A stretch of DNA of 19,727 bases from an uncultured Collinsella sp. (GTDB taxonomy: Bacteria; Actinomycetota; Coriobacteriia; Coriobacteriales; Coriobacteriaceae), in the NCBI GenBank assembly GCA_900541195.1, contig UQIY01000041.1, positions 1 through 19,727 of the forward strand, written 5' to 3'. Within the stretch, counting starts at the first letter, position 1; each line of letters starts with the position of its first letter. Below are positions 5,693-12,870 of this stretch, one piece after another. The notes under the pieces are model-generated. The model did not search any database. It saw only the letters and a program-made list of their open reading frames with translations, and was not told the DNA's origin. The position numbers and the translations under genes were made by a program.

Positions 5693-7171
5693 TTAGATCA
5701 ACACGCAGGCGAGGGTCAGGATGATGGCGCAGACGACGGAGAGCGCGACGATGAGCTTAAGGGCAAACTTGAGCCAGGTCGTCCACTCGATCTTGGCCAG
5801 GGCGAGACCGCCCATGATGGCGCCGGAGGTCGGGGTGAATAGGTTCACGACACCGATGGCGGCGGAGAAGATCATGACCATGACCTCAGGCGAGAAGCCG
5901 AGCTTAACAGCCAGCGGTCCCATGATGGGCATGGAGACGGTGGCCATACCGGAGGTCGAGGGGATCAGGAAGGACAGGCCGAAGTAGACCAGGAAGCTCA
6001 TGGGAGCGAAGATCACGCCGGACAGGCCAGCCAGGGCATTGGCGGCAGCGTCGAGGACGAAGACATCGAGGCCGGTGTTAGCCATGAGGACGGAGATACC
6101 ACGGGCGAGGGCGATGACGAGAACAACGGACATCATGTCGGCAGCGCCGGTGATGAAGGTGTTAACGATCTGCTTCTCGGACAGGCCACCGATGATACCG
6201 ATCAGGACGGCCATGAGGAAGAACCAGGTGGAAGCCTCGTCGAAGTACCACTGGCCAATGGGCAGGCCGGTGATCAGGGCAGACCAGCCCTGGACGACGG
6301 CGTTACCGTCGGCGTCGTAGACAGCGCCAGCGTCGAAGAAGTTGGCGACGCCCTCGTTGAGGTCGGCCAGCGGAATGAAGCCGACGATCATGACGACGAA
6401 GGTGAAGGCGAAGGCGATCAGAACACCCTTCTGACGACCGGTGAGCTTGACCTCCTTGTGGACCTCGGAAGCAGCCTTGCCGTGAGCCTCTTCGGCGTCC
6501 TTGAGCTCCTGCATCGACAGGATGGTGGAACCCTTGTCAGCCTTGACCTTCTTGGCATAGTTCATCACGAAGAAGATGGACATAGCGGTAGTGACAATCC
6601 ACAGGACGGCACCGAGGCCGATGATGATGGACTGGTTGACCTCAATGCCAACGCCGGTCAGAGCGTCGACGGCAGCGCCGACGGCGAACGGGTTAACCGT
6701 GGAGCCCAGGCAGCCGCAGCCAGCGCCGAGCAGGACGGTAGCGGCACCGACCATGGGGTCGAAGCCAGCGGCCATCATGGTAGCGGCGAGCAGGGCGTAG
6801 AAGGGAACGGTCTCCTCGCACATACCATAGGTGGTACCACCGAGGGAGAAGATGAGCATCAGCACGGGAATGAGCATAATCTCGTTGCCCTTAAGCTTCT
6901 GCACCAGAACGGCGATGCCGTTGTCCAGGGCGCCGGTCTCGGTCATCATACCGAGGAAGCCGCCCAGGATCATAACGAAGAGGCAGACGGGCAGAGCGTC
7001 AGCGAAGCCCTTAATCGGGGCGGTGCAGAAATCGCTCAGACGGGCGGCAGTAACCGCGCCGCCGGACGTGCCGGAGACGATAACGGTAATCACTGCGACA
7101 ATTGCCAGCAGAGCAAGAAGAATGGTGAACGATGAAGGCATACCGCGCTTTTTCTTAGCGGTCTCAGTCAT
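5693..7171 (-). CDS. YfcC/DcuC-superfamily transporter, probable arginine/ornithine antiporter
   Basis: A 492-aa polytopic inner-membrane carrier. After a short basic N-terminus (MTETAKKKRGMPSS) come about 12 hydrophobic segments, in two halves split by a charged loop (about 205-248: MNYAKKVKADKG to VKLTGRQKG). Conserved re-entrant motifs appear in pairs: SLGGTTYGMCEETVPF (109-124) with GCLGSTVNPFAVG (153-165), and FLIPSTSGMATVSMPIMG (401-418) with NLFTPTSGAIMGG (443-455). This is the YfcC (C4-dicarboxylate anaerobic carrier-like) family, whose streptococcal members act as ArcD in ADI operons. Specificity for arginine/ornithine is inferred from its position behind arcA-arcB. The start is ATG at 7171 with a GGGGGG-type ribosome site about 9 nt upstream; two upstream in-frame ATGs overlap that site. 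An arcB terminator and a leader hairpin precede it. Confidence 0.9.
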   Translation of the reverse strand: MTETAKKKRGMPSSFTILLALLAIVAVITVIVSGTSGGAVTAARLSDFCTAPIKGFADALPVCLFVMILGGFLGMMTETGALDNGIAVLVQKLKGNEIMLIPVLMLIFSLGGTTYGMCEETVPFYALLAATMMAAGFDPMVGAATVLLGAGCGCLGSTVNPFAVGAAVDALTGVGIEVNQSIIIGLGAVLWIVTTAMSIFFVMNYAKKVKADKGSTILSMQELKDAEEAHGKAASEVHKEVKLTGRQKGVLIAFAFTFVVMIVGFIPLADLNEGVANFFDAGAVYDADGNAVVQGWSALITGLPIGQWYFDEASTWFFLMAVLIGIIGGLSEKQIVNTFITGAADMMSVVLVIALARGISVLMANTGLDVFVLDAAANALAGLSGVIFAPMSFLVYFGLSFLIPSTSGMATVSMPIMGPLAVKLGFSPEVMVMIFSAAIGVVNLFTPTSGAIMGGLALAKIEWTTWLKFALKLIVALSVVCAIILTLACVLI

Positions 7172-7204
7172 AGTTCTCATCCCCCCTTCATAAATCATTT
7201 ACTG

Positions 7205-7255
7205 ATCTCGCCAGAAGCGGCTCTTCCGTGCCGTGCCTGCCGCTTGATGCGAGAT
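7205..7255 (-). promoter_or_regulatory. Two-tier leader hairpin before the transporter
   Basis: ATCTCGC (7205-7211) pairs with GCGAGAT (7249-7255). After a 3x3 internal loop, AAGCGGC (7215-7221) pairs with GCCGCTT (7239-7245) around a 17-nt loop. The element sits between the arcB terminator and the transporter ribosome site, so it would lie in the transporter 5' UTR. A role in mRNA stability, processing or attenuation is inferred; no U tract follows it. Confidence 0.5.
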
Positions 7256-7266
7256 TATTACCAGAT

Positions 7267-7302
7267 AAAACTGCTCGGAGTGTGCAGCAATACACCCCGA
7301 GC
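7267..7302 (-). terminator. Intrinsic terminator behind arcB
   Basis: GCTCGGAGTGT (7273-7283) pairs with ACACCCCGAGC (7292-7302) over 11 bp with one wobble or mismatch. On the minus strand it is followed by AGTTTTATC. It begins 16 nt after the arcB stop, so transporter expression depends on read-through or its own promoter. Confidence 0.75.
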
Positions 7303-7318
7303 GAGATGCTAGATGCTC

Positions 7319-8314
7319 TTACTTGAGCGTGGCGTACATGACAGCCTTGATGGTGTGCATGCGGTTCTCGGCCTCGTCGAAGACCTTGGAAGCGGGGCTC
7401 TCGAAGACCTCGTCGGTGACCTCCTGCTCGGTGATGCCGAACTGCTCGCACTTCTCGGCGCCAATGGTGGTGTTGGTGTCGTGGAAGCTGGGCAGGCAGT
7501 GCAGGAAGATGGCACCCGGGTTGGCCATAGCCATGACCTCGGAGGTGACACGATACGGGGTGAGCTGAGCGATGCGCTCGGCCCAGACCTCGTCGGGCTC
7601 GCCCATGGAGACCCACACGTCGGTGTAGATAACGTCGGCACCGGTGACGCCGTCCTTGACGTCGGTGGTCAGCTTGATGGTGCAACCGTTGGCCTCGGCG
7701 ATGGGCTTGCAGGCCTCGATGACGTCGTCGGCGGGCATGCACTCCTCGGGGCCGCAGGCCACGAAGTTCATGCCGAGCTTGGAGCAGACAACCATGAGGG
7801 AGCGAGCAACGTTGTTCTTGCAGTCGCCCATGAAGACGAGGGTCTTGCCCTTGATGTCGTAGTTGAAGTTCTCCTGGACGGTCAGGATGTCGGCGAGCAT
7901 CTGGGTGGGATGCCACTCAGTGGTCAGGCCGTTCCACACGGGCACGCCGGACTTAGCAGCGAGCTCCTCGACGTCATCCTGGGCAAAGCCACGGAACTCG
8001 ATGCCGTCATACATGCGGCCGAGAACGCGGGCGGTGTCCTCGATGGACTCCTTCTTGCCCATCTGCGACGAACCCGGATCGAGGTAGGTGACGCCCATGC
8101 CCAGATCCATGCCGCCGACCTCGAAGGCGCAGCGGGTACGAGTAGAGGTCTTCTGGAAGAGCAGAACGATGTTCTTGCCCTCGAGATAGCGGTGCGGAAC
8201 GCCAGCGCGCTTCATATCCTTGAAGTTCTTGGAGAGCTTGAGCAGGTACTCGATCTCCTCGGTGGTGAGGTCGAGAAGCTTGAGGAAGCTACGGCCGGAG
8301 AGGTTAACACCCAT
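7319..8314 (-). CDS. arcB: Ornithine carbamoyltransferase (catabolic)
   Basis: In the ADI pathway it phosphorolyses citrulline to ornithine and carbamoyl phosphate; the same fold also serves anabolic ArgF. At 331 aa it has the normal length. The carbamoyl-phosphate motif STRTR is at 57-61, HPTQ at 135-138, the ornithine loop VSMGE at 235-239 and HCLP at 272-275, so all catalytic motifs are intact. The catabolic assignment rests on its position 105 nt downstream of arcA copy 1 and upstream of the exchanger, not on the sequence alone. The start ATG at 8314 has AAAGGA 8 nt upstream. Two hairpins fill the arcA-arcB gap and an intrinsic terminator follows the gene. Confidence 0.96.
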   Translation of the reverse strand: MGVNLSGRSFLKLLDLTTEEIEYLLKLSKNFKDMKRAGVPHRYLEGKNIVLLFQKTSTRTRCAFEVGGMDLGMGVTYLDPGSSQMGKKESIEDTARVLGRMYDGIEFRGFAQDDVEELAAKSGVPVWNGLTTEWHPTQMLADILTVQENFNYDIKGKTLVFMGDCKNNVARSLMVVCSKLGMNFVACGPEECMPADDVIEACKPIAEANGCTIKLTTDVKDGVTGADVIYTDVWVSMGEPDEVWAERIAQLTPYRVTSEVMAMANPGAIFLHCLPSFHDTNTTIGAEKCEQFGITEQEVTDEVFESPASKVFDEAENRMHTIKAVMYATLK

Positions 8315-8359
8315 GGTTTGATTCCTTTCGAAGAAATGAATTACGTAAGTATTAGTGGT

Positions 8360-8407
8360 GCCCGTTTAACGGGCGAAGCCGGTGCGGTTGTAGGGGGACC
8401 GCACCGG
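8360..8407 (-). other. Paired hairpins in the arcA-arcB intercistronic gap
   Basis: GCCCGT/ACGGGC (8360-8365/8369-8374, TTA loop) and CCGGTGCGGT/ACCGCACCGG (8379-8388/8398-8407, 9-nt loop). On the minus strand no U tract follows either stem. They fit mRNA processing or 3'-end protection of arcA better than termination. Confidence 0.5.
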
Positions 8408-8418
8408 AAACGGAAAGA

Positions 8419-9685
8419 CTTAGAGGTCCTCGCGCCAGAAGGGCATGCTCATGCAGCGCGGGCCGCCGCGGCCGCGGGAGAGCTCGGCGGAGGGCACGAC
8501 GAGAAGGTCCAGGCCCTCCTTGTACAGCACGTCGTTGGTGACGGTGTTGCGGGCGTAGACGCAGATCTTGCCGGGCTCGACGCACAGGGTGTTGGAGCCG
8601 TCGTTCCACTGCTCGCGGGAGGCCGCGATCGGGTCGCCGCCGCCGCAGGGGATCAGCTTGACCTGGTCGACGCCGGTGGCGTCCTCCAGGACGTGCTCGA
8701 GGGTGTCCTCGATCAGGCGGATGTTCACGTCGCCCGGGTTCTTGCCGGCGGTCAGCTCGTAGACGCGCAGGGTGCCCATGATGGCGGGGTGGATCGTGAA
8801 CTTATCGACGTCGATCTGGGTGAAGACCGTGTCGAGGTGCATGAAGGCGCGCGAGACCGGGATGTCGAAGGCCAGGATGCGCTCGACCTTGGAGTCGGAG
8901 TTCCAGAAGATGTTCTGGGCCATGACGTCGATCGCGGCGGCCTGGGTGCGCTGGGAGATGCCGACGGCGAGGGTCTTCTCGTTGATGTTCAGCACGTCGC
9001 CGCCCTCGGTGTGGAACTGGCAGTCGCGGCGGAAGTACAGCGAGACGTCCTTGTAGTCGGGGTGGTACTTGAAGATGTACTTGCCGTACAGGGTCTCGCG
9101 GTTGCGGGTGACCGAGTACATGCGGTTGAGGTTGACGCCCTCGCCGACGACCGCGAACGGGTCGCGGGTGAAGTAGAGGTTGGGCATCGGGTCGATGATC
9201 AGGTCGGACTCGGACTCGGAGTTGACCAGGGAGTCGAGGGTCGTGGACGCCGTGAGGGGCATGTCGATCTCGGACTTGGTCATGCCGGCCATGGTCTTCT
9301 TGACGAACTCGAGGTTGTCCTCGATGGAGTCCAGCTTCTCGCGGACGATCTGCGGCATGTGCTGGCCGCGGATGCCGGCCTCGGCGATGTACTGGTCGGT
9401 GAACTCGGCGCGGGCGCCGGGGACCTGGTCGAACACCTCGGCGACGAGGTTCTCGAGATAGAGGACCTCCACGCCCTGGTCCCTCAGGATCTGGGCGAAG
9501 GTGTCGTGCTCCTGCTGCGCGACCTCCAGGAACGGGACGTCGTCGAACAGGAGTCGCTCGAGCTCGTCGGGCGGCAGGTTGAGGAGCTCGTCGCCGGGAC
9601 GGTGCAGGCAGACCTTCCTGAGCTTGCCGATCTCGGAAGGCACGTGCAGACCTTTCGTCATGGCCTCCTACCTTTCTTTCGGGCC
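8419..9685 (-). repeat. arcA duplication, copy 1 of a 1267-bp perfect direct repeat
   Basis: Read base by base, this block matches 11508-12774 with no difference (constant offset 3089). It covers the whole arcA gene, the ribosome site and 24 bp of leader. The sequences diverge at 9686/12775 on the promoter side and immediately past the stop codon on the other. Confidence 0.97.
8420..9661 (-). CDS. arcA: Arginine deiminase, copy 1
   Basis: Hydrolyses arginine to citrulline and ammonia, the first step of the ADI pathway. At 413 aa it has full family length. Guanidino-modifying-enzyme motifs are complete: FTRDPF (164-169, with D167), HTEGGD (217-222, with E219), H275 and D277 in FMHLDTVF, and nucleophile C403 in RCMSMPFWREDL. 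Codons are strongly G/C-ending and uniform, as in highly expressed genes. The start ATG at 9661 is preceded by AAAGGTAGGAGGCC; AGGAGG lies only 2 nt from ATG, so the effective site may be the upstream AAAGG. It heads an arcA-arcB unit and is identical in DNA and protein to copy 2. Its promoter is at about 9744-9810. Confidence 0.98.
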   Translation of the reverse strand: MTKGLHVPSEIGKLRKVCLHRPGDELLNLPPDELERLLFDDVPFLEVAQQEHDTFAQILRDQGVEVLYLENLVAEVFDQVPGARAEFTDQYIAEAGIRGQHMPQIVREKLDSIEDNLEFVKKTMAGMTKSEIDMPLTASTTLDSLVNSESESDLIIDPMPNLYFTRDPFAVVGEGVNLNRMYSVTRNRETLYGKYIFKYHPDYKDVSLYFRRDCQFHTEGGDVLNINEKTLAVGISQRTQAAAIDVMAQNIFWNSDSKVERILAFDIPVSRAFMHLDTVFTQIDVDKFTIHPAIMGTLRVYELTAGKNPGDVNIRLIEDTLEHVLEDATGVDQVKLIPCGGGDPIAASREQWNDGSNTLCVEPGKICVYARNTVTNDVLYKEGLDLLVVPSAELSRGRGGPRCMSMPFWREDL

Positions 9686-9743
9686 CTTGTCAGGGCCGAT
9701 TCGTTAGCGCCCCTCCGTGTGAGGCGTTATTGCTGACGACATA

Positions 9744-9772
9744 TTTATATCCAAAATCAGCTCATACTTCCA
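9744..9772 (-). promoter_or_regulatory. arcA copy 1 core promoter
   Basis: The minus strand reads TTTTGGATATAAAT, with a -10 of TATAAA (9744-9749) 83 bp from the start codon. The -35 region has no TTGACA-like hexamer, only AGGTGGAA, which is shared with copy 2. A poor -35 beside conserved upstream repeats suggests activator dependence. Confidence 0.6.
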
Positions 9773-9780
9773 CCTTGCCA

Positions 9781-9810
9781 CCGAACGGTTTTTTATAGGG
9801 GGTGAACGGC
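9781..9810 (-). promoter_or_regulatory. 21-bp-phased direct repeat upstream of arcA copy 1
   Basis: Two CCGTTC cores on the minus strand (GAACGG at 9783-9788 and 9804-9809 on the plus strand) are exactly 21 bp apart, two helical turns. The distal copy extends to CCGTTCACC. The proximal copy begins 40 bp upstream of the -10. Spacing and distance are the same at arcA copy 2, although surrounding bases differ. Likely an activator site; it does not resemble ARG boxes or CRP/FNR palindromes. Confidence 0.6.
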
Positions 9811-10140
9811 ATACACATATACTTCACGCATGGCACACTTCATCTTAATAAAGCGTATTTACGTGCTTAAACGCGTTATCAATCCTAAAATCAAATGGAA
9901 CTAAACTTTGTTAAACCATCCTCAAATTGCATATTTCCAATAAAGCTATGAATAGAATTAGCGGTTCATACCGTGTCTCAACCATTTTCATTTTTATTCA
10001 GAAAAAGTTTGTCCTATTCATTTCTGGTAAATAAATTACCGTTTACCAGACGCTTGATACCGTTCACCGGAAACTCAGTATAAGGCCCAGCGGATACCGG
10101 CTCGCTTTACGGCTCCATTTGTAACAACTTGACTTCTCGG
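9811..10140. other. AT-rich intergenic region upstream of arcA copy 1
   Basis: Non-coding and much more AT-rich than the flanking genes. It contains a 9-bp inverted repeat (10023-10050), a second phased CCGTT pair (10038-10068), a plus-strand TATAAG (10079-10084) and scattered ATTCA/TGAAT half-sites that never form a convincing ARG box. I see no tRNA or ORF. Confidence 0.6.
10023..10068 (+). promoter_or_regulatory. Composite operator: inverted repeat plus 21-bp-phased CCGTTYACC pair
   Basis: TCTGGTAAA (10023-10031) is perfectly complementary to TTTACCAGA (10042-10050). Overlapping it are ACCGTTTACC (10038-10047) and ACCGTTCACC (10059-10068), again exactly 21 bp apart and in the opposite orientation to the arcA copy 1 pair. 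TATAAG at 10079-10084 begins 41 bp after the first element, close to the 40-bp spacing at the arcA promoters. Confidence 0.5.
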
Positions 10141-10145
10141 TATAG

Positions 10146-10185
10146 AAAAATGGACCCGCTTCCCCTAGGGAAACGGGTCCATTTT
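10146..10185. terminator. Strong terminator behind the aminotransferase, probably bidirectional
   Basis: AAAATGGACCCG (10147-10158) pairs with CGGGTCCATTTT (10174-10185). After one mismatch, TTCCC pairs with GGGAA, leaving a 3-nt loop. The minus strand ends TTTTTC and the plus strand TTTTC. It starts about 50 nt downstream of the aminotransferase stop codon and would also stop plus-strand transcripts from the 10079 region. Confidence 0.85.
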
Positions 10186-10234
10186 CGATTATCTTCGGCC
10201 AATTTAGATAAGGCCCTCGAAGATCATCGGAATC

Positions 10235-11359
10235 CTAGCGATCAAACTCCGCCAGCGCCTCGCCCAAAAGCCTCAGGCCCTCACGCAGAACGTCCTCGCT
10301 CGCGCAGTAGCCCAGGCGTGCGCCACAGGGAAGCTCAAAGCGGCTGCCGGGTACCAGCAGCACTCCCCTCTCGGACAGCAGGCGCCTGCAGAACTCCTCG
10401 TCATCCTCGGGAATATCCAGCTGGATAAACGAGGTGGACACGCCCTGCGGGGCCGTCCAGGAAACGCGATGCTGCGTATCGATCCAAGCCTGCACGATAT
10501 CGCGGTTGCCAAACACGATCTTGCGATTGCGCTCGAGAATCTTATCCTTGTGCTCAAGCACATAGGTCGCCAGAGCATCGTTGAACACGCCGCCGCAGAT
10601 CATGGTGTAATCGCGATAGGTACGGATGCGGTTGGACACCCCTTTGTCGGCCAGGACCCAGCCCACGCGGGCCGCAGGTGTCGAATAGGTCTTCGACAAC
10701 GAGTTGGTGACAATGGCCCTCTCGTACACGTCGACCATCGACATAAAGGACTCAGTGTTTTCGAGCGGAAGATATACCTCGTCGCACAGCACGTAGGCGC
10801 CCACCGAGCGGGCGATCTCGGCAATCTGGCCGAGCATATCGGCATCGAGCACCGTACCGATGGGGTTAGATGCGTTGTTTATGCAGATAAGCTTGGTGTT
10901 GGGACGCACCAAGCGCTTGAGTTCCTCGATATCGGGCTTCCAGCCGAGTTCCTCGCGAAGCTCCCAATACTCGACCTCGGCGCCCAGCGTGCGCGGAATC
11001 TCGTAGAGCGGCACGTAGGTGGGCCACTCGGCGATAACATGGTCGCCGGGCTCGACCACAGCCATGATGGCGTTGAGGTTAGCGCCCGTGCAGCCATTGG
11101 TCTGCAGAATGTGATCGGGATTGACCTCCCGACGATACAGCTTGGCAACCTCGGCCTTAAACTCCGGCGAGCCCTCGATCCAGCCGTAGTTCATCTTCTC
11201 GCGGTCCAGGCGCTCGTAGAACGTGGCGCCGTCCTGTTCATCGAGCGCGCGCAGCTCGCCCATGGTGAGCGACGAGATCGTCGACTGGGCGATGTCCCAC
11301 GTGGCGCTCTTCTCCCAAACGTTGAGCCATTCCTCAACGCCAATCGTCTTGATGTCCAT
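10235..11359 (-). CDS. PLP-dependent aminotransferase, ArcT-like
   Basis: A class I/II fold-type I aminotransferase of 374 aa. Conserved features are the substrate/cofactor segment NNASNPIG (161-168, N165), CDEVY (192-196, D193 and Y196), the Schiff-base lysine K223 in SLSKTYS, R231 in AARVGW and a carboxylate-binding R348 in GARLGYC. The substrate cannot be read from the sequence. ADI operons of some Gram-positives (for example Lactobacillus sakei arcABCTDR) contain a transaminase-like arcT, so this is its likely counterpart, by context. The start is ATG at 11359 with AAGGAG 7 nt upstream; an upstream in-frame start at 11413 lacks a site. It lies 149 nt behind arcA copy 2 with a strong hairpin in the gap and its own terminator after it. 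Confidence 0.92.
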   Translation of the reverse strand: MDIKTIGVEEWLNVWEKSATWDIAQSTISSLTMGELRALDEQDGATFYERLDREKMNYGWIEGSPEFKAEVAKLYRREVNPDHILQTNGCTGANLNAIMAVVEPGDHVIAEWPTYVPLYEIPRTLGAEVEYWELREELGWKPDIEELKRLVRPNTKLICINNASNPIGTVLDADMLGQIAEIARSVGAYVLCDEVYLPLENTESFMSMVDVYERAIVTNSLSKTYSTPAARVGWVLADKGVSNRIRTYRDYTMICGGVFNDALATYVLEHKDKILERNRKIVFGNRDIVQAWIDTQHRVSWTAPQGVSTSFIQLDIPEDDEEFCRRLLSERGVLLVPGSRFELPCGARLGYCASEDVLREGLRLLGEALAEFDR

Positions 11360-11414
11360 AGCCAAGCTCCTTGCAAAAGCAGTCGTCCAATCGTGTTGAC
11401 GTTCCTCAAACAAG

Positions 11415-11448
11415 ATTGGGGCGGTGCGAAAACCCGCACCGCCCCAAT
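11415..11448 (-). terminator. 14-bp hairpin between arcA copy 2 and the aminotransferase
   Basis: ATTGGGGCGGTGCG (11415-11428) pairs perfectly with CGCACCGCCCCAAT (11435-11448) around a 6-nt loop. On the minus strand CTTGTTTGAG follows, a weak U tract. It is probably a partial terminator or 3'-end stabiliser that lowers aminotransferase expression relative to arcA. Confidence 0.6.
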
Positions 11449-11507
11449 GGGAGACATCTAATGGCAGCTAGATGTATGTATTATGACCCGTACGAGTCCT
11501 TGAAGAC

Positions 11508-12774
11508 CTTAGAGGTCCTCGCGCCAGAAGGGCATGCTCATGCAGCGCGGGCCGCCGCGGCCGCGGGAGAGCTCGGCGGAGGGCACGACGAGAAGGTCCA
11601 GGCCCTCCTTGTACAGCACGTCGTTGGTGACGGTGTTGCGGGCGTAGACGCAGATCTTGCCGGGCTCGACGCACAGGGTGTTGGAGCCGTCGTTCCACTG
11701 CTCGCGGGAGGCCGCGATCGGGTCGCCGCCGCCGCAGGGGATCAGCTTGACCTGGTCGACGCCGGTGGCGTCCTCCAGGACGTGCTCGAGGGTGTCCTCG
11801 ATCAGGCGGATGTTCACGTCGCCCGGGTTCTTGCCGGCGGTCAGCTCGTAGACGCGCAGGGTGCCCATGATGGCGGGGTGGATCGTGAACTTATCGACGT
11901 CGATCTGGGTGAAGACCGTGTCGAGGTGCATGAAGGCGCGCGAGACCGGGATGTCGAAGGCCAGGATGCGCTCGACCTTGGAGTCGGAGTTCCAGAAGAT
12001 GTTCTGGGCCATGACGTCGATCGCGGCGGCCTGGGTGCGCTGGGAGATGCCGACGGCGAGGGTCTTCTCGTTGATGTTCAGCACGTCGCCGCCCTCGGTG
12101 TGGAACTGGCAGTCGCGGCGGAAGTACAGCGAGACGTCCTTGTAGTCGGGGTGGTACTTGAAGATGTACTTGCCGTACAGGGTCTCGCGGTTGCGGGTGA
12201 CCGAGTACATGCGGTTGAGGTTGACGCCCTCGCCGACGACCGCGAACGGGTCGCGGGTGAAGTAGAGGTTGGGCATCGGGTCGATGATCAGGTCGGACTC
12301 GGACTCGGAGTTGACCAGGGAGTCGAGGGTCGTGGACGCCGTGAGGGGCATGTCGATCTCGGACTTGGTCATGCCGGCCATGGTCTTCTTGACGAACTCG
12401 AGGTTGTCCTCGATGGAGTCCAGCTTCTCGCGGACGATCTGCGGCATGTGCTGGCCGCGGATGCCGGCCTCGGCGATGTACTGGTCGGTGAACTCGGCGC
12501 GGGCGCCGGGGACCTGGTCGAACACCTCGGCGACGAGGTTCTCGAGATAGAGGACCTCCACGCCCTGGTCCCTCAGGATCTGGGCGAAGGTGTCGTGCTC
12601 CTGCTGCGCGACCTCCAGGAACGGGACGTCGTCGAACAGGAGTCGCTCGAGCTCGTCGGGCGGCAGGTTGAGGAGCTCGTCGCCGGGACGGTGCAGGCAG
12701 ACCTTCCTGAGCTTGCCGATCTCGGAAGGCACGTGCAGACCTTTCGTCATGGCCTCCTACCTTTCTTTCGGGCC
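11508..12774 (-). repeat. arcA duplication, copy 2 of a 1267-bp perfect direct repeat
   Basis: Identical to 8419-9685 and in the same orientation. The boundary sits within a few bases of the stop codon on one side and 24 bp upstream of the start codon on the other, so identity is confined to the gene and its ribosome site. Confidence 0.97.
11509..12750 (-). CDS. arcA: Arginine deiminase, copy 2
   Basis: The same 413-aa enzyme as copy 1, with the same catalytic set (D167, E219, H275, D277, C403) and no amino-acid or base difference. It differs only in context: it has its own diverged promoter region (12833-12900) and is followed by an ArcT-like aminotransferase instead of arcB. Two identical enzymes in separate transcription units raise dosage or allow separate regulation. 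Because there is no sequence difference, a difference in catalysis is excluded. Full identity next to diverged leaders points to gene conversion or a recent replacement, or to assembly collapse of the repeat. Confidence 0.97.
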   Translation of the reverse strand: MTKGLHVPSEIGKLRKVCLHRPGDELLNLPPDELERLLFDDVPFLEVAQQEHDTFAQILRDQGVEVLYLENLVAEVFDQVPGARAEFTDQYIAEAGIRGQHMPQIVREKLDSIEDNLEFVKKTMAGMTKSEIDMPLTASTTLDSLVNSESESDLIIDPMPNLYFTRDPFAVVGEGVNLNRMYSVTRNRETLYGKYIFKYHPDYKDVSLYFRRDCQFHTEGGDVLNINEKTLAVGISQRTQAAAIDVMAQNIFWNSDSKVERILAFDIPVSRAFMHLDTVFTQIDVDKFTIHPAIMGTLRVYELTAGKNPGDVNIRLIEDTLEHVLEDATGVDQVKLIPCGGGDPIAASREQWNDGSNTLCVEPGKICVYARNTVTNDVLYKEGLDLLVVPSAELSRGRGGPRCMSMPFWREDL

Positions 12775-12832
12775 TTACTGGCCGAATGTATCAGCGCCCC
12801 TCCGTATGGGACGCTGCTTGCTGACAGCTCTA

Positions 12833-12861
12833 GTTATATCCAAAAACCACCTGCAATTCCA
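12833..12861 (-). promoter_or_regulatory. arcA copy 2 core promoter
   Basis: The minus strand reads TTTTTGGATATAACT, with a -10 of TATAAC (12833-12838), 83 bp from the start codon exactly as in copy 1. Two single-base length changes in the leader, plus a compensating one near the gene, leave the distance unchanged. AGGTGGAA in the -35 area is conserved. Confidence 0.6.
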
Positions 12862-12870
12862 CCTCGCCCC

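Noticed and set aside
5598..5695. Plus-strand frame ending in a protein-like string (DDDQVILYRIVKVSVGY)
   Set aside because: It looks briefly like protein but has no start codon with a ribosome site, overlaps several hairpins and ends at the transporter stop; RNA structure explains the conserved look better.
7313..9736. 807-codon open frame on the plus strand across arcB and arcA copy 1
   Set aside because: It is antisense to two well-supported enzymes. It has Val/Leu/Gly/Asp-rich low-complexity composition typical of the complement of GC-rich coding DNA, and it recurs opposite arcA copy 2.
9811..10020. Possible ARG boxes (TGAAT/ATTCA half-sites) upstream of arcA copy 1
   Set aside because: Half-sites are frequent in this AT-rich stretch and never form a full palindrome with correct spacing.
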